DNA from: JABDJL01 sp963664065
GTDB taxonomy: Bacteria > Pseudomonadota > Gammaproteobacteria > Xanthomonadales > SZUA-36
Assembly (NCBI GenBank): GCA_963664065.1
Contig: OY760942.1
Location: forward strand, 1,984,001 to 2,048,000
Length of the DNA stretch: 64,000 nt
Direction of reading: 5' to 3'
The notes beneath the pieces are model-generated. The model saw only the letters and a program-made list of their open reading frames with translations. It did not search any database and was not told the origin of the DNA. Shown one piece after another: positions 17,668-27,084 of this stretch. Position numbers and translations under genes: made by a program. The first letter of the stretch is position 1, and each line of letters begins with the position of its first letter.

Positions 17668-19705
17668 TTACTGACCGACAACCTGCGGAGATTCTTGGAG
17701 GAAGTCACCCGCGACAAGTTTGACGCCGCATTGCCACAATACCGCCAGATCGGCTGCATCGTGAATATCATCTGCAACCACACAGACCCGCTTGCTTTCA
17801 GCGACCTGGACAACTTTCCTGACGATATCCTGGTGTGCGGAATTGTTGGTCAGTTCTTTAGTGAGCTCCGCTCGCAACTTGACCAGTGAAATGTCCAGTT
17901 GATCCAACAATGAACAAATGCTGCGTTGATCATCAAAGGATGACAAGGAAAAGCCGCAGCCATGAGGTTTCAGTTCATCGATTAGTCTTTTCGCAGGTTT
18001 GAGATTCTCTTTTACCGATGGTGCCGAAAGCTGAAGAACAAGCTGCCCCCCCTGCACGTCCAATTCCTTCAGTTGGTGAATAAACCAACTCGAAAAACTG
18101 AAATCCAGCAGGGAATTTTTACTCAAACTAATGATATGCCGGTCGCCTGTGCCTGCGATTGCCGTCATCAGGCCACTAATTACGTACCGGTCAATGGTCG
18201 TACCAAGATCATTGCGTTCGGCAATTGGGAGAAATTGTTCCACCGCCAGATCGTGATCCTCTTCACGAAGGAAGGTCTTACTCTCAAAAAGCCCTTCAGA
18301 CTCTCCTTCCAGGTTTACAATTGATTGCTGTACCGAGTAAAGGTCATGGTTGTCCAGTGCATAGCGGATGCGTTCCACCCAATGCTGATCCCGTTTGTTT
18401 GAATCGACTGATATCAACTGTGGCTTATAGTGATTGATACTATTGCCTGCCATAGCGGCCACGGCGAACGCGTTTCGGGCATGATCAATGGCTTCGTCTG
18501 AGTTTTCTACCTGGTTGCCAAACATGGCAATACCTACACTACAGGTAACCGAAAGTGAAAGATTATCTACTTCTGAGGTATGGCTTCCCAGCTTACTGAC
18601 TATACGATCACCAATCGCATTCAAACCGCTTTTGTCATCGCGACTGACTAACAACGCAAAGCCGTTGTCATCAATCCTGGCCGCAATATCCCCACCAATT
18701 ATGCAGTCCTTAATCACAGCTGCGAATTCAATCATGAAGCTATCCCAACCAGAGACACCCAGGGAAGCACGCAGCTCACGGACACCATCGGCTTCCGTGT
18801 AGATAACTGCACTGGCATTGTCAGTGGCCTGTGCTTGTTCAATATGCTGATCAACGATTTCACTGAATGTTTTCCGGTTTACCAGATGTGTTACCGGGTC
18901 GGTACGGCGAAGGCGGTTCAATTCTTCCTTTAAAACGGCATTTGCATCTATTTCCTGGACCATCATCTGAATGCAGTTCTCACCGTCAAATCGGGCCGGG
19001 GAAAAAACCAATTCCACTTCGACTGTGTTGCCGGATGGGATGTTGATTACCACTTTTGTTGCATCTTTTGGATATTGGCCTTTATTGATATCCCTAAGCA
19101 GTTTCTTAAGACTAACTTCTTCACTGCTCATGGATCTCCAGCAATGAAACCGCTTCAATTTCTGTGAAGTTCTTCACCTGCAAAAGTTCGAGATAAGCAC
19201 GATTGGCGTACACATGCAGCCCTTCGTGAATATAAGCGATGGATTCGCGTGAACTGTCCAGCAGCAGGTTGTATCTTGATTGCAGCTCATGCAGTCGGGT
19301 TTTTAGGTGATCAAACTCAAGCTTTGACGAACTGCTTTCGAGCAGTGTTTTGATGATAGTGATCAGATGCTCGTCTTCTTCGCTGTTAATAGCTAAGCAT
19401 GTACAGAAACTTAAAGCTTCGACAAGCACGGATGGTTCTTCCGGTGAAAACCTGACGGCTACAGGTATTTGATAATTATCTGCCAACTGAAGAATCTTTG
19501 TCACCGGAGCAGATTTTAAAGCACTGGCATTGTAAATCAGTAAGAGGGGAGCTTCGGATTTAATAAGCTTTTCTGCTGCAGTAGTGGTTTTCGCGAAACT
19601 TGTACGAATAATAATTCCAGAATTCTGCAGCAGGCTATTTATTTCCTCAGCACGCTCTGGAGAGTGGTCTATGACTAACAGGCGGGGGCTATCCTTTGCA
19701 TTCAT
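17668..19705 (-). pseudogene. fimX: FimX-like REC-PAS-GGDEF-EAL protein, one-base frameshift
   Basis: The two frames join into one protein of about 679 residues, close to P. aeruginosa FimX, a c-di-GMP receptor for type IV pilus assembly. The start is the ATG at 19705, with GGAAGAG upstream. Domains in order: receiver-like (about 1-120, lacking the usual phospho-Asp context), PAS (about 150-270), degenerate GGDEF (IDDNGF where GGDEF is expected) and degenerate EAL (ESKTFLR where ExLxR is expected), so it should bind rather than make or cleave c-di-GMP. At about 19129-19135 an extra base (GAGATCCATG against expected GAGATCATG) stops frame 1. The break is a mutation or a consensus error. Confidence 0.75.
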
Positions 19706-19723
19706 ACTTTGAGTCTCTTCCAA

Positions 19724-20028
19724 TGAGCAGGTTTCTTAACATAACCACCATAAATTCAGTGAATTACCGACCAAACCTAATATGTATTCAAGAAATGCAA
19801 CAAGTCGACAGGCTAAGTATGACCGATCGTCCGGGGTTTTGACAGGTCACGATTACCTCGCTTGATGAAACAGAGGAACTTCATTTCTGAATTAGGACAT
19901 TCCTTACTGAACATCGCCACGGTTCACGATATCATTGGCCACTTCAACATGACTCCCAAAGCGTGATTTTGAAACACATCAGTTTTGCGAGTTACCGGGC
20001 TAGGGTCTCACTAAATTTGGAGTTGCGA
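19724..20028. other. intergenic region between fimX-like and efp
   Basis: Divergent promoters must lie in these roughly 300 bases. I see one TTGACA hexamer (19839-19844) facing efp but no convincing -10 at the right distance, no strong hairpin and no coding signal. Nothing further can be supported. Confidence 0.4.
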
Positions 20029-20598
20029 ATGGCCTCATACAGCACGAATGAATTCAGAGGTGGTTTGAAAATCATACTCGATGGTGATCCATATACTATT
20101 GTCGAAAATGAATTTGTGAAACCTGGTAAAGGACAGGCATTCAATCGCGTCAAGGTGAAAAACCTGGTCAGTGGAAGAGTCATCGAGAAAACCTTCAAGT
20201 CAGGTGATTCGGTTGAAGCGGCCGATGTCTTCGAGACTGATGCCCAGTATCTTTACACTGATGGTGAACATTGGCACTTCATGAATAACGAGACCTACGA
20301 GCAGTACGCCTGTTCGAAAGCCGCTGTCAGCGACGCAGTGAAATGGATTACAGAAGAGGACATTTGTCATCTCACACTCTTTAACGGTGAACCTCTCAGT
20401 GTTCAGCCGCCAAACTTTACAGAACTCAGAATAGTAGAAACGGACCCAGGCTTAAGAGGTGATACCTCAGGTAGCGGTGGAAAGCCGGCCACACTGGAGT
20501 CGGGCGCGGTAGTGCGTGTGCCCTTGTTCGTGCAGGAAAATGAAATCGTAAAAGTTGATACCAGGACCGGTGAATACGTTTCAAGGGTCAAGGGGTAA
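20029..20598 (+). CDS. efp: elongation factor P
   Basis: 189 residues from the ATG at 20029 (TTGGAGT upstream; the longer frame from 19963 adds non-homologous residues). EF-P relieves ribosome stalling at polyproline. KOW-like N-domain with the modification loop PGKGQAF placing Lys at position 34, so the beta-lysylation route (EpmA/EpmB) is predicted; those genes are not here. The two OB domains are complete (DGEHWHFMNNETYEQ, then TDPGLRGDTSGSGGKPATLE and the terminal VDTRTGEYVSRVKG). Confidence 0.95.
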   Translation: MASYSTNEFRGGLKIILDGDPYTIVENEFVKPGKGQAFNRVKVKNLVSGRVIEKTFKSGDSVEAADVFETDAQYLYTDGEHWHFMNNETYEQYACSKAAVSDAVKWITEEDICHLTLFNGEPLSVQPPNFTELRIVETDPGLRGDTSGSGGKPATLESGAVVRVPLFVQENEIVKVDTRTGEYVSRVKG

Positions 20599-20607
20599 TC
20601 CTGAGCC

Positions 20608-21942
20608 GTGGCTCAATTGCTTCTGCCCAGATATGTTGTGCCTGTAATTCCCAGAGGGGTCGTACTCGAAAATTATGGCGTCGTAATCGACAATGGTCGA
20701 ATAGTCAAGCTGGAACCACGGGACTGCCTGTGTAAATTATTGCCAGATGCTGAGCAGGTAGAGTTGAACACCCATGTTTTGATGCCTGGGTTGATCAATA
20801 TGCACACACACTCGCCCATGACCTTGTTGCGTGGTTACGCGGATGACCTTCGCCTTGATACCTGGTTAAAAGATCACATTTGGCCTGCTGAGCAACGCTG
20901 GGCTGACGGCGGATTTGTGAATGATGGAACGGAGCTGGCAGTCGCCGAGATGATTCGTGGTGGAACTACCTGTTTCAACGAAAATTACTTTTACCCGGAT
21001 CGAATTGCGGAAGTTGTGAAGCGGTCCGGCATGCGGGCATGCATTGGTATACCGGTGATTGATTTCAAAACAAGGTGGGCTTCTGACTTTGACGAATATC
21101 TCGAAAAGGGCATGGACGTCCGGGCAAGATTCGCAGAGTGTGATGAGCTCGGCTTTTCCATAGCACCGCATTCCATGTATTCGGTCACTGATGCAATGCT
21201 CGAACACATCGCTGAAATTTCATCGAACCAGGGAATACCGGTTCATATGCATCTGCTTGAAATTGAATGGGAAATTGAGCATTCGATTTTGGAGCACGGC
21301 GTCAAACCTTTGCAAAGGGCGAGTGATCTTGGCTTGCTGAATAGCAGATTGATTGCCGTACACATGGCCCATTTGGATGACGATGATATTGGCATGTTGG
21401 CCGAGCAAGAAGTAAACGTTGTGCATTGTCCACGATCAAACTTCAAACTGGGCAGCGGCATGTGTCGTGTGAAGGATCTGGTTGATGCTGATGTTAATGT
21501 GAGTGTTGGTACAGATGGTGCCGCCAGTAATAACGACCTCGATCTGCTTGGCGAATTACGAACGGCGGCATTGCTGGCCAAGGGAATAGCCAAAGACCCC
21601 AGGGCAGTAAATGCAGAGTCTGCGCTGGAAATGGTCACAATTAACGCGGCAAAAGCACTGGATATCGAGGCTGACCTGGGCAGTATTGAAGAGGGTAAAT
21701 TGGCTGACATGTGTGCTATGGATCTGGCGCATCCCAGAACGCAGCCCTTACACCACGTTATTTCCCAAATTGTGTATGCTGCCGCCAGCAACCAGGTGAC
21801 CGACGTTTGGGTAGCTGGCCGCCGCCTGATGTGTGAAAGCGTACTTACTACGATGAATGAAGAAGATATTTTGCAAAAAGCGGATGATTGGGCAAAGCGA
21901 ATGCAGACTGATCATGGCATCGGGGAACAAGTTTCACAATGA
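20608..21942 (+). CDS. mtaD: TRZ/ATZ-type amidohydrolase, MTA/SAH deaminase-like
   Basis: 444 residues starting at GTG 20608, nine bases after efp. Amidohydrolase fold with metal ligands H66/H68 in NMHTHSP, a His in HMHLLE, another in HMAHLD and the Asp in VGTDGAASNNDLD. Relatives deaminate 5'-methylthioadenosine or S-adenosylhomocysteine. The order here (mtaD-ubiG-mupP) is the one seen in Pseudomonas. SAH arising from UbiG would be a plausible substrate, which is inference. The stop overlaps the ubiG start (ATGA). Confidence 0.82.
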   Translation: MAQLLLPRYVVPVIPRGVVLENYGVVIDNGRIVKLEPRDCLCKLLPDAEQVELNTHVLMPGLINMHTHSPMTLLRGYADDLRLDTWLKDHIWPAEQRWADGGFVNDGTELAVAEMIRGGTTCFNENYFYPDRIAEVVKRSGMRACIGIPVIDFKTRWASDFDEYLEKGMDVRARFAECDELGFSIAPHSMYSVTDAMLEHIAEISSNQGIPVHMHLLEIEWEIEHSILEHGVKPLQRASDLGLLNSRLIAVHMAHLDDDDIGMLAEQEVNVVHCPRSNFKLGSGMCRVKDLVDADVNVSVGTDGAASNNDLDLLGELRTAALLAKGIAKDPRAVNAESALEMVTINAAKALDIEADLGSIEEGKLADMCAMDLAHPRTQPLHHVISQIVYAAASNQVTDVWVAGRRLMCESVLTTMNEEDILQKADDWAKRMQTDHGIGEQVSQ

Positions 21943-22661
21943 GTTCAAAGACTTCAAACATAGACATGGCAGAAAAGTCTCATTTTGATGAACTGGCAGC
22001 GGGTTGGTGGGATCCGGAAGGCGACTCCAGGCCACTTCACGAACTGAACCCGGCTCGCCTGAGATTCATTATGGAACTCGCCAATATACCTGGAGCACAG
22101 GTTGTGGATGTTGGCTGTGGCGGTGGCATTCTCTCCGAGGCCCTGGCAATTCAGGGTGCGGATGTGACCGGGATAGATATAGCCACCAGGGCTCTTGATG
22201 TAGCGCGATTGCATCTTGAAGAATCGGGCGTAAAAGTAATATATGAAGAGTCAACAGCGGAAGATTTTGCCGCCAGTCACCCACAGTCCTGTGATGTTGT
22301 AGCTTGCATGGAATTGCTGGAGCATGTACCGGACCCGATGTCTGTGGTTCACGCTTGTGCCAGGTTACTGAAACGGGGCGGCCACTGCTTTTTGAGCACC
22401 CTGAACAGGACTCCAGCTGCTTTTGCAATGGCCATAGTTGGTGCTGAACACATCATTGGGTTGATTCCGAAAGGCACACACCGGTATGACCGGTTTATCC
22501 GTCCATCCGAATTGTCGTTCTGGTTGAGATCGGCCGGAATGGAAATCCGGGAAATCTGTGGCCTGCATTACAACCCGTTGAGTCGCACCGCCAGGCTGGG
22601 TGGCAATATTAGCGTCAATTACCTTGTGCATGCTGTGAAAACCGGATCATCTGAAAAATGA
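21939..22661 (+). CDS. ubiG: ubiquinone biosynthesis O-methyltransferase
   Basis: 240 residues. It performs both O-methylations in ubiquinone synthesis using SAM. The N-terminus has the UbiG pattern HFDELAAGWWDPEGDSRPLHELNPARL. Motif I is VVDVGCGGGILSEALA, and the family-specific EHVPDP, FLSTLNRT and GTHRYDRFIRPSEL blocks follow. It overlaps both neighbours by four bases, forming a coupled mtaD-ubiG-mupP operon. Confidence 0.94.
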   Translation: MSSKTSNIDMAEKSHFDELAAGWWDPEGDSRPLHELNPARLRFIMELANIPGAQVVDVGCGGGILSEALAIQGADVTGIDIATRALDVARLHLEESGVKVIYEESTAEDFAASHPQSCDVVACMELLEHVPDPMSVVHACARLLKRGGHCFLSTLNRTPAAFAMAIVGAEHIIGLIPKGTHRYDRFIRPSELSFWLRSAGMEIREICGLHYNPLSRTARLGGNISVNYLVHAVKTGSSEK

Positions 22662-23323
22662 TCAAGGCTGTGCTTTTTGATCTTGATGGCACATTGTTGG
22701 ATACGGCGCCTGATCTGATTGGATCCCTTAATTATTTGCGAACAGCCGAAGGGCTGCCAGTAGTGGAAGTGGCTGGTTACCGTCATTTTGTTTCCCGGGG
22801 TGCACTGGGCCTTATTTCAGCTGGAATGCCCGAGTCGAGTGAGGAGATTTACGAAAGACGTAAATCCGATTTTCTCAGCCACTATGAACAGAACATCTAT
22901 AAGAAAACCAGACCATTCGAAGGTGTCGGAAACTTGCTTAATGAGTTGGACAGGCGTGCCGTCCCGTGGGGTGTTATCACCAATAAAATGGAATATCTCA
23001 CCTTGCCGTTGCTAAAAGCTGCGAATCTTCTGCACCGCAGTGCCTGTGTGATCTGCGGTGATACACTTCAACAAAGCAAGCCTCATCCCGCTCCAATCTT
23101 ACTGGGCTGTGAAATCCTGGGTGCGAACTGTACCGAAACGCTCATGGTGGGAGATGATTTGCGTGATCTACAGGCAGGACATGCAGCTGGCACGAGGACG
23201 GCACTGGCCACATATGGTTACCTGGATCCGGAATTGAAGCAACGGGACCTGGCGGACAGTTTTCTTGTAGACCAGCCTGGTGACGTACTCAAAATTCTCG
23301 AATTAGAGTCGTCCTGCCACTGA
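22658..23323 (+). CDS. HAD phosphatase, MupP/phosphoglycolate phosphatase type
   Basis: 221 residues. HAD motif I is FDLDGTLLDTAPD (residues about 7-19), motif II Thr in GVITNK, motif III Lys in SKPHPAPI and motif IV in MVGDDLRDLQAG. Sequence alone cannot separate Gph (2-phosphoglycolate) from MupP (N-acetylmuramate-6-phosphate, used in peptidoglycan recycling). The position directly after ubiG, as in Pseudomonas where this gene is mupP, and the FVSRGALGLISAGM cap segment favour MupP. Confidence 0.82.
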   Translation: MIKAVLFDLDGTLLDTAPDLIGSLNYLRTAEGLPVVEVAGYRHFVSRGALGLISAGMPESSEEIYERRKSDFLSHYEQNIYKKTRPFEGVGNLLNELDRRAVPWGVITNKMEYLTLPLLKAANLLHRSACVICGDTLQQSKPHPAPILLGCEILGANCTETLMVGDDLRDLQAGHAAGTRTALATYGYLDPELKQRDLADSFLVDQPGDVLKILELESSCH

Positions 23324-23349
23324 GCCGAATATCAGGCGCGAGCAAGTTA

Positions 23350-24198
23350 ATGGCTGCCATTTCCTCATCCGACCGTAGCTACTGCGAGAAGCTTGCGTGC
23401 ATTCCAGGCAGTGTATTTTCCACCAGTTATCGTTTTGCAAAACCTTCAATCCGGGATTCGTTGCTGTCATCACGCGCACTTGTAAATGAAATCAGAGGAA
23501 TTCCATTTACCGTGTCTGATCCAGCCGTAGCAATGGCAAAAATTGCCTGGTGGAGAAATGAATTGGTTCCCCGTTCTATAAGTGTTTCGCAGCACCCTGT
23601 CGTGCGGGCCGTGAGAAATACCGGAGTTTTGGAAAGCCAGGATCAGGATGACCTGAATGATTACTTTGTCGCAATTTCAAATCTATCTTCAGGTGAGCCT
23701 GTCACAAGCGTTGACCAATTAACGCAGCTCGCTGAAAGGGTGGAGGGGTTCGAAGTTTTGTTCGAGTCTGGCGCGGGCGTCTCGAATTCTAAACGGACTG
23801 CCTTGGCAGCGATCGGTGTGGCCGGATTCTTAAACCGAATGCTGCATGATATGTGCTGTTCTTTGTGCGCAGAAAACTGGTGGTTGCCGCTGGACATCCA
23901 GGCGAAATACGGAATAACCCTCGGCACAGCGCGTAAGGGTAGTGCTGATGAAGAACTTAAAGGGGCTGTAAAGGAATTGTCTCGCCTGGCTCTGGATTCT
24001 TTGCACATGGGAATGACTGGGTTACAAGAGAAAGCGGCAGATTCAGCCCGCTCTCAGGGTGTACATCATTTGATGATCAGATCGCGCATTATTGATAAAC
24101 GTCTCACAAATCTGAACGCTAAACCACATCACCATAATTTGAGAACTGCCAGAATCAGCGAGGTATATACTGCCTGGCGGCAGGCCGTGCGGGGTTGA
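23350..24198 (+). CDS. squalene/phytoene synthase-related protein
   Basis: 282 residues. The N-terminal region resembles the squalene/phytoene synthase family: SVFSTSYRFAKPSIRDSLLSSRALVNEIRGI, then a WWRNEL helix and SQHPVVRAVR. The two Asp-rich catalytic motifs (DxxxD) of true synthases are not evident, so it may be a non-catalytic or altered member. It starts 26 bases after the mupP-like gene on the same strand. Function unknown. Confidence 0.6.
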   Translation: MAAISSSDRSYCEKLACIPGSVFSTSYRFAKPSIRDSLLSSRALVNEIRGIPFTVSDPAVAMAKIAWWRNELVPRSISVSQHPVVRAVRNTGVLESQDQDDLNDYFVAISNLSSGEPVTSVDQLTQLAERVEGFEVLFESGAGVSNSKRTALAAIGVAGFLNRMLHDMCCSLCAENWWLPLDIQAKYGITLGTARKGSADEELKGAVKELSRLALDSLHMGMTGLQEKAADSARSQGVHHLMIRSRIIDKRLTNLNAKPHHHNLRTARISEVYTAWRQAVRG

Positions 24199-24220
24199 AG
24201 TTCGTGCACGTGCAATATAA

Positions 24221-24640
24221 ATGTTCAACATGAATCTCGAATCTACGCAAAAAGAAGACTCCATACTTTGCCAAGGTAGTTGTCACTGCGGACGTGTGAA
24301 GATCGCAGTGAAGGTTCCCGTTGTTGCCACGATCAGCAAGTGTAATTGCTCGATATGCGCCAAGTCAGGTCATATGCACCTGATTGTGGCCAAGGAAGAT
24401 TTTGAGATCCTGCAAGGTAGAGACGGCATGACAGAATATCGGTTCAACACCGGCACTGCGAGGCACCTTTTTTGCAGTCACTGCGGAGTGAAACCCTTTT
24501 ATGTCCCTAGATCGCATCCGGATTATTACAGCGTAAATATCCAATGCCTGACCCTGGATGAAAGAATCCGGTTGAGTGTCAAAGATTTCGATGGCCTGTA
24601 TTGGGAGAAAAACATTGAGGAATTACTGGGTGAGCAATAG
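24221..24640 (+). CDS. GFA/CENP-V-domain zinc protein
   Basis: 139 residues. Cysteine pairs in the order GSCHCG, CNCSIC, then FCSHCGVKPF are those of the GFA (glutathione-dependent formaldehyde-activating) fold, which binds two zinc ions. The fold includes Gfa itself and many uncharacterised small proteins. The final block DFDGLYWEKNIEEL is family-typical. A start at 24233 is possible. It is convergent with the FmdB gene. A role in formaldehyde handling is not shown by the sequence. Confidence 0.82.
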   Translation: MFNMNLESTQKEDSILCQGSCHCGRVKIAVKVPVVATISKCNCSICAKSGHMHLIVAKEDFEILQGRDGMTEYRFNTGTARHLFCSHCGVKPFYVPRSHPDYYSVNIQCLTLDERIRLSVKDFDGLYWEKNIEELLGEQ

Positions 24641-24646
24641 GTAAAT

Positions 24647-24934
24647 TCAGGATTTCTTGTCTGAAATATATTCCGGCCCTTTACCTGAAGTTTTTTCATA
24701 AACCCCTTTTTCAGCTTTGCGATACTGGGTAAACCCATGTTTTGCAATATTTTCCTCACTGAGCGACGGTGATGGGCTTGCGATGTTGGCCGCAGTTAGG
24801 ACCCGCTTAACTGGTGCAGAACATTCCGGGCATCTTGTCAGGAGTTCGTCATTAAGTTGTTGCAGATGATCGAACCCATTTTCACAATGATCACACTCGG
24901 TGTTGTTTTCAGGCTTGTAAACGTAGATTGGCAT
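24647..24934 (-). CDS. FmdB-family zinc-ribbon protein
   Basis: 95 residues. The N-terminus MPIYVYKPEN with CDHC and CPEC forms the FmdB putative regulatory zinc ribbon (four Cys within residues about 14-40). A polar, low-complexity C-terminus ends in EKTSGKGPEYISDKKS, typical of the family. The function of these proteins is not established. It is convergent with the GFA gene, with six bases between stops. Confidence 0.82.
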   Translation of the reverse strand: MPIYVYKPENNTECDHCENGFDHLQQLNDELLTRCPECSAPVKRVLTAANIASPSPSLSEENIAKHGFTQYRKAEKGVYEKTSGKGPEYISDKKS

Positions 24935-25126
24935 GGATTAACCCGGTAAATATTCTCCGTGGTGATTGTAACGCGCCTGGCAGCATTCAACAGGAGTTAA
25001 GCCAAAGGCAAAGCGCAAAAACCATCGGGCCAGATTCGGTGGCATCCATCCTTAGGAGGCACTAGCCTGCGTTTTCTGAATTGGCAGAATCGAACGATGG
25101 ATCAACTGAAAGTCCTGGTAACCGGT

Positions 25127-25339
25127 TCTGCATATTTGGGTGCTTACGGAGCCAGCAAGGCCGCGTTAAATAGACTGGGCCGTATACTGGAAGAGGAGCT
25201 TCAGAGCACTGCAGTGGAGGTACTCAATCACTGTCCTGGTCCTATGCGGACTGCTTTACGTGCACGTGCACATCTTGCAGAGCATCCACAATCGATTCAG
25301 GATCCCGCACAAACGGCCTCACAGATTATTACGAGTTGA
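25127..25339 (+). pseudogene. YciK-like short-chain dehydrogenase remnant (C-terminal part)
   Basis: The frame open from 25097 encodes, from about 25127, the SDR active-site segment AYLGAYGASKAALNRL (Tyr-x-x-x-Lys). It continues with EELQSTAVEVLNHCPGPMRTALRARAHLAEHPQS, matching the YciK branch. The NAD-binding GxxxGxG half is missing, and the first ten residues (MDQLKVLVTG) are unrelated. YciK normally follows mupP in the mtaD-ubiG-mupP cluster; here three genes intervene, so the ancestral fourth gene seems to have been split off and decayed. Confidence 0.65.
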
Positions 25340-25386
25340 ACACTTCCTATTCAAATTGAATAGTCAGGATAATTATTGATAAGCGG

Positions 25387-26244
25387 TCACACCGCGAATT
25401 GAACTTTCGGTAATTCAGCCTGGCGAGCCGATTCGACTCCGATCATTGCTTGTTTTGTTTCAATACCCCAGCGGTATCCACCAAGGGTACCCATACTGGT
25501 GATTACCCGGTGACAGGGTATCAACCAGGAGATTGGGTTTCTACCGATTGCAGAACCAATTGCACGGCTTGCCTGCGGGTTTCCCAGGTGCTTGGCAATC
25601 TGGCCATAAGAGCAATGCGCTGATGGTGGAATTTTTAACAAAGCTTCCCATACCTTGAGCTGAAACGGGCTCCCTCTTAGCCAGATATTGATTGGCGAAT
25701 CCTTGGGGTTTTCAAATATCCTGTGCAAAAGGTTGCCGGCTTCTCTTGGTTTTTCGTTCAAGCTCACCGTGGGCCACTGACTTTTCAGGCCATTCAGTGA
25801 TTGCGCATGGCCTTGTTGTTGACAAAATCCCAGAAAACTCACTCCCCGACCGGTCCAGGCGATCAAAGCGTCACCGAATGGCGTGCCGCCAAATCCATAA
25901 TCCATGTGTACCGTTTGACCGGGTATCCTGACCTGGCCGGGCGTTACTGCTTCTGTGGTGATTAGCAGATCATGCAAGCGCCCAGGCCCGGAAAGACCAA
26001 TATCCATAGATGTATCCAATACGGTCTGTCCTTGCCTTAAACGGACAATCGCCTCTTGCTTACTAAGGTGCTTGAGAAATTGCTTTGGGCTGATACCTGC
26101 GAATTCCTGGAAAATCCGTTGCAGATGAAATTCGCTAATCCCAAAGTGCCCAGATATTTGTCTTAGGGTGGGCTGGTCATGCTGATTCTCAACAAGCCAA
26201 TACAGGACGAGAGAAATAGTTTCATAGTGCTTGGATTTATTCAT
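25387..26244 (-). CDS. AraC-type activator fused to O6-methylguanine-DNA methyltransferase
   Basis: 285 residues, Ada without its N-terminal zinc/phosphotriester domain. Residues about 1-100 form an AraC helix-turn-helix pair (LRQISGHFGISEFHLQRIF, GLSGPGRLHDL). Residues about 115-275 are the Ogt domain, with NPISWLIPCHRVI carrying the acceptor Cys. It should repair O6-alkylguanine and may regulate an alkylation response. The AlkB-like gene lies about 15 kb away. It is convergent with the YciK remnant. Confidence 0.88.
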   Translation of the reverse strand: MNKSKHYETISLVLYWLVENQHDQPTLRQISGHFGISEFHLQRIFQEFAGISPKQFLKHLSKQEAIVRLRQGQTVLDTSMDIGLSGPGRLHDLLITTEAVTPGQVRIPGQTVHMDYGFGGTPFGDALIAWTGRGVSFLGFCQQQGHAQSLNGLKSQWPTVSLNEKPREAGNLLHRIFENPKDSPINIWLRGSPFQLKVWEALLKIPPSAHCSYGQIAKHLGNPQASRAIGSAIGRNPISWLIPCHRVITSMGTLGGYRWGIETKQAMIGVESARQAELPKVQFAV

Positions 26245-26338
26245 GCCTTTATTGTATTCAGTAATTGCATTCTGACCACCCGATTCTTGCGGTATAGTCC
26301 TTTTACAACTGTTTTGTTTGCAAATGGGCAGCTAATCC

Positions 26339-26683
26339 ATGTCTGACGATTTGTTTTTGAAGATAATTAATCGAGAAATTCCTGCAGAAATTGTTTATGA
26401 AAACGACGATGTACTGGCTTTCAGGGATATAAATCCGCAAGCGCCCGTACATATATTGATTATTCCAAAGGTTCACATCAGAACGGTGAATGATATCAGG
26501 CCGGAACACGTGGAATTGCTGGGCAAGTTGTACCTTGCAGCGAAAGAAATTGCGCGCGAGGAGAATCTCGCTGAGGACGGTTACAGGCTAGTTATGAATT
26601 GCAATCGGGCAGCCGGTCAGGTGGTGTTTCATATACACCTGCACCTGTTAGGTGGCAGGGACTTCGTCTGGCCTCCTGGATGA
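26339..26683 (+). CDS. hinT: HIT-family nucleotide hydrolase (HinT-like)
   Basis: 114 residues. The histidine triad HIHLHLL sits near residue 100, and the N-terminal FLKIINREIPAEIVYENDDVLAFRDINPQAPVHIL is typical of HinT. HinT proteins hydrolyse purine nucleoside phosphoramidates. The start is the ATG at 26339. It is monocistronic. Confidence 0.92.
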   Translation: MSDDLFLKIINREIPAEIVYENDDVLAFRDINPQAPVHILIIPKVHIRTVNDIRPEHVELLGKLYLAAKEIAREENLAEDGYRLVMNCNRAAGQVVFHIHLHLLGGRDFVWPPG

Positions 26684-26753
26684 GGCTAGCCTGATCGGTA
26701 TTTGTCTTCCGCCGCGGGTGAGATGACCCTGTTTGGTTATTCCCCGGAAAAAG

Positions 26754-26776
26754 TGCCCCTGCGAATTGCAGGGGCA
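26754..26776 (-). terminator. rho-independent terminator of the interrupted SGTG-protein gene
   Basis: A perfect 9-bp stem (TGCCCCTGC/GCAGGGGCA, 5-base loop) is followed on the minus strand by CTTTTTCC. It lies 39 bases beyond the stop codon at 26815. Confidence 0.7.
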
Positions 26777-26814
26777 ATCTCTCGTTGGTCTTTCAAAAAC
26801 GGTTTAACTATTCT

Positions 26815-27084
26815 TTACTTACCATAACCAATTTCGGCAGGCATTTTTCTGTCAAAGAAGTCGCCATACCCCTGGGAGCCACCCGAGCAAAATCCAGAAG
26901 CGGCAAATACCGGAACATTGCTGAACGATACAACCTCTGCAAAGTTGGAATCGAGGATAGAAACGCTTGCAGAATTACAACCGAGAGCAACTTCCATTTG
27001 CATACCATCATCGCCAGGTAAAGTTATAGCGATAGCATCAGAGCCAGTTCCACCGTAAGCTTTCCCTCCAAAGTTGACAGGTAA
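26815..27084 (-). pseudogene. 3' fragment of secreted protein gene cut by IS3
   Basis: An open minus-strand frame enters from the IS3 edge at about 27080 and runs to a stop at 26815 with no start codon near the edge. It reads VNFGGKAYGGTGSDAIAITLPGDDG, followed by an alternating hydrophobic/polar segment with two cysteines and the end PAEIGYGK. GGTGSDAIAITL echoes GTGSDAFSGGETLVLTV in the fragment on the far side of the IS (28224-28760). I infer both are parts of one exported protein. The product's function is unknown. Confidence 0.55.

Noticed and set aside
25349..25368. CTATTCAAATTGAATAG palindrome as terminator
   Set aside because: It is AT-rich and not followed by a T-run; it may be a chance palindrome between convergent genes.
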